64,000 nucleotides of DNA, taken from the NCBI RefSeq assembly GCF_014642675.1, contig NZ_BMIS01000005.1:124001-188000 (forward strand). The letters are read 5' to 3'. A program made the translations under genes and the position numbers. Below are positions 27,369-34,984 of this stretch, one piece after another. The notes beneath the pieces were generated by a model. That model saw only the letters and a program-made list of their open reading frames with translations, searched no databases and had not been told where the DNA came from. The stretch comes from Nesterenkonia cremea (lineage in GTDB: Bacteria; Actinomycetota; Actinomycetes; Actinomycetales; Micrococcaceae). Positions within the stretch are counted from its first letter, which is position 1; each line of letters begins with the position of its first letter.

Positions 27369-28601
27369 GTGACCACTGAGGCCGAAGGTACCCGCATCCC
27401 CATCCCCGCCGAACTGCGGGTCATGATCGTCTCCGCGTTCATCATCGCGATCGGCTTCGGAATCATCGCCCCGATCCTGCCGCAGTACGCCTCCGACTTC
27501 GGCGTCTCGGCCATGGCCGTCTCTGCGGTGGTCTCAGCCTTCGGCCTCTTCCGGCTGCTCTTCGCCCCGGCCTCCGGCAAGCTCACCCAGATGCTGGGGG
27601 AGACCCCGGTCTACACCATCGGCCTGCTGATCGTGGCGGCCTCGATGATCGCCACCGCTTATGCGCCCACCTACGAGCTGCTGCTGATCTTCCGAGCTGT
27701 GGGCGGCATCGGCTCCACCTTCTTCACCGTCTCCGCGATGACCTTCCTGGCACGCAAGGCCCCGCCGCAGATCCGTGGCAAGGTCTCCGGGGCCTATGCC
27801 TCGGCCTTCCTGATCGGCAATGTGGCCGGGCCTCTGGTGGGATCCGGCCTCCTGGTCTTCGGTCCCCGTGTGCCCTTCCTGGTCTACGGTGCGGCCCTGG
27901 TGGTGGCCGCTCTGGTGGTCTTTGTGATGCTGCGCCGCTCCCGCCTGGAGGATCGCAAGACCGGTGACACCCGGCAGAAGGCCACACTGGCCGAGGCCTG
28001 GAGCGTGCGCGGCTACCGCGCGGCGCTGACCGCAGGTTTCGCCAACGGCTGGGCCACTTTCGGTCTGCGGAACTCCGTGGTGCCGCTCTTCGCCGCCTCA
28101 GCCTTCGCCGGCAGTGCCTGGTTCACACATAACCCCTGGCTGGAGCCCGGGCAGCTGGCAGGCCTCGCCCTGTCCGTCTTCGCCGCAGGCAATGTGGCCA
28201 CGGTGATGATCTTCTCCCGCCGCTCAGACCATTGGGGACGGCGCCCACCCATCATCTGGGGTCTGATCATCGCCGGTCTGGCCACCGGCACGCTGGGCCT
28301 GGCGCCGGAGCCCTGGACGCTGCTGTTCCTGAGCCTGATGGCCGGTGCCGGCACCGGCCTGATCGTGCCCGCCCAGCAGGCGGCCCTGGCCGATGTTGTC
28401 GGCCAGGGGCGCAACGGGGGATCGGTGGTCTCCACCTTCCAGATGACCCAGGACCTCGGCGCCATCGTCGGCCCGCTGGTGGCCGGCCTGATCGTAGACC
28501 AGTTCGGCTATGTCTGGGCCTTCGCCCTGACCGGCCTGATCATGATGGTCGGCGCGGCGGCCTGGAGCAGGGCCCCGGAGACGCTGCAGCGCCAGGGCTG
28601 A
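27369..28601 (+). CDS. MFS-family exporter
   Basis: 410 aa with about 12 hydrophobic helices. The N-terminus (IAIGFGIIAPILPQYASDFGVS) matches drug/H+ antiporter-type MFS proteins. Loop 2-3 is PASGKLTQMLGE rather than the exact GxLADRxGR, and loop 8-9 has RRSDHWGRRPP. GPLVGSGLLVFGPRVPF corresponds to motif C in helix 5. The substrate cannot be read from sequence. The GTG start at 27369 overlaps an ATGTGA, and the gene begins 18 bp after smc, so it may be co-transcribed with smc. Confidence 0.88.
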   Translation: MTTEAEGTRIPIPAELRVMIVSAFIIAIGFGIIAPILPQYASDFGVSAMAVSAVVSAFGLFRLLFAPASGKLTQMLGETPVYTIGLLIVAASMIATAYAPTYELLLIFRAVGGIGSTFFTVSAMTFLARKAPPQIRGKVSGAYASAFLIGNVAGPLVGSGLLVFGPRVPFLVYGAALVVAALVVFVMLRRSRLEDRKTGDTRQKATLAEAWSVRGYRAALTAGFANGWATFGLRNSVVPLFAASAFAGSAWFTHNPWLEPGQLAGLALSVFAAGNVATVMIFSRRSDHWGRRPPIIWGLIIAGLATGTLGLAPEPWTLLFLSLMAGAGTGLIVPAQQAALADVVGQGRNGGSVVSTFQMTQDLGAIVGPLVAGLIVDQFGYVWAFALTGLIMMVGAAAWSRAPETLQRQG

Positions 28602-28657
28602 CGGCCTCGGGGCCAGAGCTGAAGGGGCCAGCACAGCGACGCCGCCTGTGCACGTGA

Positions 28658-28701
28658 AGAGGGGCCGGGACCTGATCCGAAGATCAGCTCCCGGCCCCTC
28701 T
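28658..28701. terminator. bidirectional terminator between the MFS gene and amtB
   Basis: AGAGGGGCCGGGA (28658-28670) pairs with TCCCGGCCCCTCT (28689-28701), and the inner CTGATC (28672-28677) pairs with GATCAG (28682-28687). On the plus strand the stem ends in CTCTTTC. It separates two convergent genes. Confidence 0.85.
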
Positions 28702-28733
28702 TTCAGTGACCAGACAGACCTCTTACTGAGGTG

Positions 28734-29996
28734 TCAGTCGCGGCCGGCGGTGACCGTCGGCAGAGTGCCGTAGGCCTCAGTCTGGTGGGCCACGGCGTCG
28801 ATGCCTGCCTCCTCGACATCCTCAGCCACACGGAACCCGATGGTCTTGTGGATGGCCATGCCGATGATGTAAGTGGCGACGAAGGCGAACACCAGGGTGA
28901 CCACGCAGGCCACGATCTGGGCCAGCAGCAGGTCGAACCCGCCGCCGAGGAGGATGCCGGAACGGCCGTCGCCGATCAGCTCCTCACGGCCGAACAGGCC
29001 GATAGCGATGGTGCCCCATAGGCCGGCCACGAAGTGCAGGCCGACCACGTCGAGGGTGTCGTCGTACTTGCCGTACTTGAAGTCCACGGCGAAGCAGCAG
29101 ACGGCACCGGCGATGGCGCCCAGGATGATCGCACCCAGCGGGGAGACGAAGGCCACGGCCGGGGTGATGCCGACCAGGCCGGCCACGATGCCGGAGGCTG
29201 CGCCCACCGGGGTGGGCTTCTTGCCGCGTGCCCACTCGGTGAGCAGCCAGGCGACCAGAGCGGCAGCCGGAGCCAGCATGGTGTTGATGACGTTCAGGCC
29301 GGACTCGTCCGGGAACTCAGCCTCACCGACGTTGAAGCCGAACCAGCCGAACCACAGGATGGAGGCACCCAGCAGGACGAAGGGAACGTTATGCGGCTTG
29401 ACGGGAGCGAAGTGGCTGCGCGGGCCGATGACCAGCACCAGAGCCAGTGCTGCCAGACCTGCACACATGTGGACCACCAGGCCGCCGGCGAAGTCGACGG
29501 CCTCGCCCACAGCGTCACCGATGAGGCCTCCCTCGACCAGCAGACCGCCCTCGCCCCAGACCCAGTGGGCCAGCGGAGCGTAGACCAGGGTCAGCCAGAT
29601 CGGCACGAAGATCATCCAGGCGGAGAACTTCGCACGGTCAGCGATGGCACCGGAGATCAGTGCGGTGGTGATGATGGCGAAGGTCGCACCGAAGCCGACC
29701 TCGATGAGGCCGTAGGGCGACTCTTCCAGCATCGAATACAGGGCGAAGTTGTCGCTCGGGTTGCCGAAGAAGCCGCCGGCAGTGTCGCCGAAGGCGATGC
29801 CGTCGCCCCACAGGGCCCAGGTGATGGCCACCAGGCCGATGGCGGCGAAGCTCATCATCATCATGTTCACCGCAGACTTGGTCTGAGTCAGGCCGCCGTA
29901 GAACAGCGCGAGGCCCGGTGTCATGAAGAGGACGAGCGCTGTGGCCACGACCAGCCAGAGCGGTTCCACAAATTCCATCAGTTCAGCAGGATCCAT
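28734..29996 (-). CDS. amtB: ammonium transporter
   Basis: 420 aa, 11 membrane spans, Amt/Rh family. It carries ammonium into the cell when nitrogen is scarce. Signature segments: MTPGLALFYGGLTQTKSAVN (helix 1), VYAPLAHWVWGEGG and GLHFVAGLWGTIA, with the conserved histidines of the pore. The ATG at 29996 has GGAGGGAACAC upstream; the nine-codon longer form is less likely. No glnK or glnD follows, unlike the common amtB-glnK-glnD operon. A GlnR-like tandem box lies 75-112 bp upstream. Confidence 0.95.
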   Translation of the reverse strand: MDPAELMEFVEPLWLVVATALVLFMTPGLALFYGGLTQTKSAVNMMMMSFAAIGLVAITWALWGDGIAFGDTAGGFFGNPSDNFALYSMLEESPYGLIEVGFGATFAIITTALISGAIADRAKFSAWMIFVPIWLTLVYAPLAHWVWGEGGLLVEGGLIGDAVGEAVDFAGGLVVHMCAGLAALALVLVIGPRSHFAPVKPHNVPFVLLGASILWFGWFGFNVGEAEFPDESGLNVINTMLAPAAALVAWLLTEWARGKKPTPVGAASGIVAGLVGITPAVAFVSPLGAIILGAIAGAVCCFAVDFKYGKYDDTLDVVGLHFVAGLWGTIAIGLFGREELIGDGRSGILLGGGFDLLLAQIVACVVTLVFAFVATYIIGMAIHKTIGFRVAEDVEEAGIDAVAHQTEAYGTLPTVTAGRD

Positions 29997-30070
29997 GTGT
30001 TCCCTCCAGGAAACGTCGCACACCGATGTACTTCACCGGTGCGAGCTGGATTCCATCGTTCTGCAGATGT

Positions 30071-30108
30071 GTTTCATAAGGAGCGCGTCAAAGTTTCCGC
30101 CATGTAAA
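30071..30108 (-). promoter_or_regulatory. GlnR-type nitrogen box upstream of amtB
   Basis: On the minus strand TTTAC-N6-GAAAC (30108-30093) is followed by a second GAAAC at 30075-30071. The two GAAAC half-sites are exactly 22 bp apart, as in tandem actinobacterial GlnR boxes (GTnAC-N6-GAAAC repeated). The second a-site is degenerate. Position before amtB, a standard GlnR target, supports the call. Confidence 0.65.
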
Positions 30109-30140
30109 AGTTTTCCGGGGGAATCTGTTTTCTCACGAAA

Positions 30141-30201
30141 CAGCCCCCGGATTTCCGCATGTCAGAGGTCTTGAGACCCTGCTGCGGCCCTCCGGGGGCT
30201 G
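30141..30201 (-). terminator. probable ftsY terminator, branched hairpin
   Basis: CAGCCCCCGGA (30141-30151) and TCCGGGGGCTG (30191-30201) form a perfect 11-bp stem. The 39-nt loop holds a small inner hairpin (GGTCTTGAGACC). Read on the minus strand, the stem follows the ftsY stop by about 30 bp and ends in GCTGTTTCG. Confidence 0.6.
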
Positions 30202-30230
30202 CCTGTTTTCAATTTGTGATAAGACGTTTC

Positions 30231-31406
30231 TTATCCCTCGAGGAGGGCGTCCACAAACTTCTCCGTCTCGAAGGGAGCGAGATCATCGGCGCCTTCGCCC
30301 AGGCCGATGAGCTTCACCGGGACGCCCAGCTGGCGCTGGATGGCGACCACGATGCCGCCGCGGGCTGTGCCGTCGAGCTTGGTCAGGACGATGCCGCTGA
30401 CATCGACCACCTCGGAGAAGACCTTGGCCTGGTTCAGGCCGTTCTGGCCCGTGGTGGCGTCCAGGACCAGCAGGACCTCGTCCACCTCGGACTTCTTCTC
30501 GACCACGCGCTTGACCTTGCCGAGCTCGTCCATGAGGTTGGCCTTGTTCTGCAGGCGGCCGGCGGTGTCGATCATGACCACGTCGGACTCGTTCTCGATG
30601 CCTTCGGAGACCGCCTCGAAGGCCACAGAGGCTGGGTCTGCGCCCTCCGTGTCCGACTTCACGGTGGGAACGCCCACGCGGGAGCCCCAGGTGGTCAGCT
30701 GCTCGGCTGCGGCCGCACGGAAGGTATCGGCTGCGCCCAGGGTCACGCTCTTGTCCTCAGCCACGAGCACGCGGGCCAGCTTGCCCACGGTGGTGGTCTT
30801 GCCGACGCCGTTGACGCCGACCACCAACATGACTGCGGGGCGGCCCTCAGCGGTCACCGAGAGGCGACGGTCCAGGGAGGGATCGATGAGCGCGGTGAGC
30901 TCCTCGTGCAGCATGTCCTTGACCTTGGCGGTGTCCTGGGTGCCCTCTACGGTGACACGCTCCTTGAGCCGGTCCACCAGCTCGAGGGTCGGCTCGGTGC
31001 CGAGGTCGGCCATGAGGAGGGTCTCCTCGATCTCGTCCCAGACGTCGTCGTCGATCTTGTCCTGGGAGAGCAGGGCCAGCAGGGACTTGCCGAATACGTT
31101 GTTGGACTTGACCAGGCGGGCACGCAGTCGGGCCAGGCGGCCGGCCACCGGTTCCGGGGTCTCGACCTCGGGCTCGGCAGGTTCAGCCTCGGCCTCAGCC
31201 TCCTCGGGCGCGGCGACCAGAGTGTCGCCGTCCTCCTCGGCCTCCTTCTCGTCTTCGGGCGGGAGATCATCCTCGTCCCGCTGCGAGGTGTACTTCTCCC
31301 GCTTCTCGGGCGGCAGGATCCTGCCGCCCTGAACCAGGAAGAAGCCCAGCACGCCGGCCAGGACGAGGGCAAGGATGATGAAGAGAATCAGTACGTCGAA
31401 ATCCAC
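30231..31406 (-). CDS. ftsY: signal recognition particle receptor FtsY
   Basis: 391 aa. It is the membrane-associated GTPase that receives SRP-ribosome complexes. There is an N-terminal hydrophobic anchor (about residues 5-25), as in other actinobacterial FtsY proteins, then an acidic region (about 40-85) and the NG domain. GTPase motifs: GVNGVGKTTTVGK (about residue 193), DTFRAAAAEQL, DTAGRLQNKANLM, and TKLDGTARGG. GLGEGADDLAPF near the C-terminus is typical of SRP GTPases. Its partner ffh is about 10 kb away in the same window. Confidence 0.97.
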   Translation of the reverse strand: MDFDVLILFIILALVLAGVLGFFLVQGGRILPPEKREKYTSQRDEDDLPPEDEKEAEEDGDTLVAAPEEAEAEAEPAEPEVETPEPVAGRLARLRARLVKSNNVFGKSLLALLSQDKIDDDVWDEIEETLLMADLGTEPTLELVDRLKERVTVEGTQDTAKVKDMLHEELTALIDPSLDRRLSVTAEGRPAVMLVVGVNGVGKTTTVGKLARVLVAEDKSVTLGAADTFRAAAAEQLTTWGSRVGVPTVKSDTEGADPASVAFEAVSEGIENESDVVMIDTAGRLQNKANLMDELGKVKRVVEKKSEVDEVLLVLDATTGQNGLNQAKVFSEVVDVSGIVLTKLDGTARGGIVVAIQRQLGVPVKLIGLGEGADDLAPFETEKFVDALLEG

Positions 31407-31456
31407 CCCACCAGTCTGGCACAGCCGAGCCGAAATCCGGTGCTGCGCTCAGGTTC

Positions 31457-31480
31457 GGACAGCCGGTGACGGCTCAGTCC
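31457..31480 (-). terminator. possible hairpin after wecC
   Basis: AGCCG-GTGA-CGGCT (31461-31474) is flanked by GGAC and GTCC with a two-base bulge. It begins eight bases after the wecC stop on the minus strand. No T-run is present, so its activity as a terminator is uncertain. Confidence 0.3.
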
Positions 31481-31487
31481 GGTGGGC

Positions 31488-32738
31488 TCAGCGCCAGATG
31501 CCGCGGGAGTCGATCAGCCGGGCCTCGCCCAGCTGCTCGGCGGGGATGGCTTTGAAGACGTCATGGTCGACCAGCAGAACCACCACATCGGCGGCGGCGA
31601 TGGCCTCATCGGTCTGCGCCAGGACGACGTTGGGTGCACCGGCCAGTGACTGGGGCAGCTCGTCGATATGCGGCTCCACCGCCAGCAGCTTAGTCTGCGG
31701 GGCACGCAGCGCCAGGGACTCAGCGATCTGCAGAGCCGGGGACTCGCGCAGATCGTCGATGTTGGCTTTGAAGGCCAGGCCGAGCAGCGCGACCGTCGCA
31801 CCCTCGCCGCGCTCACCGATGGCATCCTCGATGCGGCTGAGCACCCAGGTGGGCTTGGCGTCGTTGGTCTCACGGGCGGTCCGGATGAGCTTGGCCTGCT
31901 GCGGGGCGGCGTCGACGATGAACCAGGGGTCCACTGCGATGCAGTGTCCGCCCACGCCGGGGCCGGGCTGCAGGATGTTGACCCGCGGATGGTGGTTGGC
32001 CAGCTCGATGAGCTCCCAGACGTTGATGCCCAGCTCATCGCAGATCACCGAGAGCTCATTGGCGAAGGCGATGTTCACATCGCGGAAGCTGTTCTCGGTG
32101 AGCTTTGCCATCTCCGCGGTCTTGGCCGTGGTCAGCAGGATTTCGCCGCGGCAGAAGCTGCGGTAGAGGGTCTTGGCCGCCTCGGCCGCTTCGGGAGTGA
32201 TCCCGCCGATGATCCGGTCGTTGGTGATCATCTCCTCCATGATCTTGCCCGGCAGCACACGCTCGGGGCAGTGAGCCACCAGCAGGTGGTCCTCACGGGA
32301 GGGATCGGTGCTCAGGTCCGGGCGGGAGGCCAGGATGCGCTCAGCCATATGCTCCGTGGCCCCCGGGGGAGAGGTGGACTCCAGGACGATGAGCTCACCG
32401 CCGCGCAGCTGCGGGGCGATGCCGTCCGCTGCCGACTCGATGAAGCTCAGATCAGCCGAGTGGGTATCGGTGAAGGGCGTGGGGACCGCCACGATAAAGG
32501 CATCGGCGGCCGGGGTGTGGTCCTGGGCGGAGAGCTGCCCGGACTTCACCGCGCGCTCCAGCACCTCGCGCAGGCCGGGCTCCACGAAGGGGACCTCGCC
32601 GCGGTTCACCGCCCCGACGGTGTGCTCGGACACGTCGACCCCGATGGTGGTCACACCGTGGTCGGCGAGGATGGCAGCGGTCGGAAGGCCGATGTAGCCC
32701 AGGCCGATGACCGCGACAGTGGAGATCTCTCTGCTCAA
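31488..32738 (-). CDS. wecC: UDP-N-acetyl-D-mannosamine dehydrogenase
   Basis: 416 aa. It oxidises UDP-ManNAc to UDP-ManNAcA with NAD+. The Rossmann loop AVIGLGYIGLPTAA, the VPTPFTD segment, LTENSFRDVNIAFANE and the active-site GPGVGGHCIAVDPWFIV (Cys266) are present. The GGHCIAVDPWFI form is typical of WecC/MnaB rather than UDP-glucose dehydrogenases. It works after WecB. The C-terminal NAD domain ends in VVLLVDHDVFKAI. It is divergent from an acyltransferase gene across a 74-bp gap. It is clearly different from the dehydrogenase at 10.7 kb, so two distinct uronic acids are probably made. Confidence 0.92.
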   Translation of the reverse strand: MSREISTVAVIGLGYIGLPTAAILADHGVTTIGVDVSEHTVGAVNRGEVPFVEPGLREVLERAVKSGQLSAQDHTPAADAFIVAVPTPFTDTHSADLSFIESAADGIAPQLRGGELIVLESTSPPGATEHMAERILASRPDLSTDPSREDHLLVAHCPERVLPGKIMEEMITNDRIIGGITPEAAEAAKTLYRSFCRGEILLTTAKTAEMAKLTENSFRDVNIAFANELSVICDELGINVWELIELANHHPRVNILQPGPGVGGHCIAVDPWFIVDAAPQQAKLIRTARETNDAKPTWVLSRIEDAIGERGEGATVALLGLAFKANIDDLRESPALQIAESLALRAPQTKLLAVEPHIDELPQSLAGAPNVVLAQTDEAIAAADVVVLLVDHDVFKAIPAEQLGEARLIDSRGIWR

Positions 32739-32771
32739 CGTGCCCTCTTTCTGCAGGTCGAAACGCGCGTC

Positions 32772-32806
32772 TTGACTCTATAGCAAGGAAGACCGGTTAC
32801 AGTAAA
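32772..32806. promoter_or_regulatory. divergent promoter region for wecC and the acyltransferase
   Basis: Minus strand: TTTACT (32806-32801) and TATAGA (32782-32777) with an 18-bp spacer fit a wecC promoter. Plus strand: TTGACT (32772-32777) and TACAGT (32798-32803) are 20 bp apart. TACAGT ends nine bases before the acyltransferase ATG and no Shine-Dalgarno is visible, so that mRNA may be leaderless. Confidence 0.4.
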
Positions 32807-32812
32807 TCAGTT

Positions 32813-34981
32813 ATGCGGACACGGAGCAGGACACCGGACGCGCCTCCGGCCTCGGCAGCGACAGCGCAGGATCGCAGCAGTCGCGCAGCGACCTTCCAAC
32901 CCGAGATTCAGGGACTGCGCGCTCTGGCGGTCATCCTGGTGGTGATCTACCACTTCTGGCCGGAGCGGCTCAGCGGAGGCTACGTCGGCGTCGACGTGTT
33001 CTTCGTGATCTCCGGCTATCTGATCACCGCGCATCTGTTCAAAGAGGCCTCCACCCGGGGTGCCGTGCGGCTGGGCCGGTTCTGGGCCCGGCGCATCCGC
33101 CGGCTGCTCCCGCTGAGCCTGCTGGTCCTGCTGCTGACCGCCATCCTGACCGTGCTGATCATGCCCAGCACCGAATGGTCGGCCGCTCGGCGCCAGATCA
33201 TCGCCTCCACGCTGTACGTGCAGAACTGGATCCTGGCCGAGGATTCGGTGGACTACTCCAAGCTGGACCAGGGCGCCACTGCTGTCCAGCACTTCTGGTC
33301 GCTCTCGGTGGAGGAGCAGTTCTACGTGCTCTGGCCGCTGCTGCTGGCGCTGGTGCTGGCCGTGGCCGCTCTGGTGCTCAAAGGACGTCAGGAGCTCACC
33401 GAGCCGAGGGTGCGCAGGCTGTTCCTGTGGACGCTGGGTCTGCTGGCTGCGGCGTCGTTGGTGTTCTCCGTCTGGTTCACCGCCCAGGACCAGGCCCAGG
33501 CCTATTTCGTCACCCCTACGCGCATCTGGGAGTTCGCCGCCGGCGGTCTGCTGGCCCTGATCATGGGCTCACGCCAGTTCACCGGCGCCTGGGGCAACCT
33601 GCTGGGCTGGCTGGGACTGGCGATGGTGCTGGCCTCGGCGGTGTTCTACGACGATCAGACCCCGTTCCCGGGTTGGACGGCACTGCTGCCCGTGCTGGGC
33701 ACTGTGCTGATGATCCTCTGCGGCGGCAAGCGGCAGGTGACCGGGATGCACTGGTGGATGTCCTTGAAGCCTGCCACCAAATTGGGAGACTGGTCCTATG
33801 CGATCTACCTGTGGCACTGGCCCGTGGTGGTCATGGCGCCCTATGTGCACGAGGGCGCTGAGCTGTTTGCCGTCCAGCTGGTGCTCATCGGTGGAATCAT
33901 CGTGGTCTCAGCGCTGAGCACCGAATACTTCGAGAAGCCGCTGCGCTACGCCAAGATCATCCTGCCCACCGGCCGTTCCTTGGCGGCGGCGGCCGCCGGC
34001 ATGGCCGTGGTCATCTCCACCGCCTATTGGACGGTGGAGCAGGAGGAGCAGGGCGCCTCCGAGCCCGAACTCTCCGAGGACCACCCCTGCTACGGCTTCC
34101 GCGCCCTGGAGAACCCCGAGGAATGCACTCCTCCCGAAGGGGATATGGGCCTGTACCCGTCTCCAGCCGAAGTGGCTCAGGAGCCGCAGAATCCGGTCTT
34201 CCCGGACTGTCAGGCCGACGCCGACCACGACGGTCTCTTCGAATGCTGGCTCGGTGCCGAGGAGGAGGATGCCGACGGCACGATCGCCGTCTTCGGCGAC
34301 TCCCACGCCACGATGTGGCTGCCGGCGCTGGATGCCATCGCCCAGCAGGAGGATAAGCAGCTGCTGGTCATGACGCGGTCGGGCTGCTCGCCGCGCGCCT
34401 CCCTCTCCGACGGCGACGATCCCTGCGGCGAGGCCAACCTGGAGATCCTGGACCGCGTGGCCGATGATGATGACATCGGCACAGTGGTGATGGCCGCCAG
34501 CCAGAAGCACAGCGAGTTCGGCGATCCCGAGGTGGAGGTCGACCTGCCCGAGGGGGTGGGTGACTCCTCCACCGGAGCCAGCATGCTCACCCCCATCCAG
34601 TATTGGCTGGACGCCGATAAGGACGTGGTGGTCTTCGGCGAGACCCCCCGCATGAACGAGGAGCGCAACGAGGATGAGACGCTTCCCGAATGCGTGGACG
34701 TCAACCGCGACGACCTCGGCGCCTGCCACGACGACCTCGAAGACACCCGCGTGGGCGACCGCTGGCTGACCCAGTCGCAGGAGATCTTCGCCGAGGAGCA
34801 GAACTACCACTTCGTCGGCACCGAGGACCTGGTGTGCGACGAGGACGAGGAGACCTGCTACGCGGTGCTCGGCGGCGCCATCACCTATAACGACAACAGC
34901 CACCTCTCCCAGGGCCTGGTGCGTTCGGTGACTGAGGAGATCCACGAGCGGATGGAGCCTGCCCTGACCGGCGGGCAGTGA
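32813..34981 (+). CDS. acyltransferase 3 / SGNH-hydrolase fusion (OafA-like)
   Basis: 722 aa. An acyltransferase-3 membrane domain (about residues 25-390) starts with IQGLRALAVILVVIYHFWP and contains GGYVGVDVFFVISGYLI, RRIRRLLPLSL and HFWSLSVEEQFYVLWP. The C-terminal SGNH domain carries the complete GDSHATMW (Ser-His block) and NDNSHLS near the end (Asp-His pair). It probably acylates an exported polysaccharide. It is a clear relative of the gene at 15698-17788 but GC-rich and with intact GDSH. The linker (about 410-480) is very acidic. Its stop is only three bases from the stop of the convergent glycosyltransferase. Confidence 0.92.
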   Translation: MRTRSRTPDAPPASAATAQDRSSRAATFQPEIQGLRALAVILVVIYHFWPERLSGGYVGVDVFFVISGYLITAHLFKEASTRGAVRLGRFWARRIRRLLPLSLLVLLLTAILTVLIMPSTEWSAARRQIIASTLYVQNWILAEDSVDYSKLDQGATAVQHFWSLSVEEQFYVLWPLLLALVLAVAALVLKGRQELTEPRVRRLFLWTLGLLAAASLVFSVWFTAQDQAQAYFVTPTRIWEFAAGGLLALIMGSRQFTGAWGNLLGWLGLAMVLASAVFYDDQTPFPGWTALLPVLGTVLMILCGGKRQVTGMHWWMSLKPATKLGDWSYAIYLWHWPVVVMAPYVHEGAELFAVQLVLIGGIIVVSALSTEYFEKPLRYAKIILPTGRSLAAAAAGMAVVISTAYWTVEQEEQGASEPELSEDHPCYGFRALENPEECTPPEGDMGLYPSPAEVAQEPQNPVFPDCQADADHDGLFECWLGAEEEDADGTIAVFGDSHATMWLPALDAIAQQEDKQLLVMTRSGCSPRASLSDGDDPCGEANLEILDRVADDDDIGTVVMAASQKHSEFGDPEVEVDLPEGVGDSSTGASMLTPIQYWLDADKDVVVFGETPRMNEERNEDETLPECVDVNRDDLGACHDDLEDTRVGDRWLTQSQEIFAEEQNYHFVGTEDLVCDEDEETCYAVLGGAITYNDNSHLSQGLVRSVTEEIHERMEPALTGGQ

Positions 34982-34984
34982 GCT

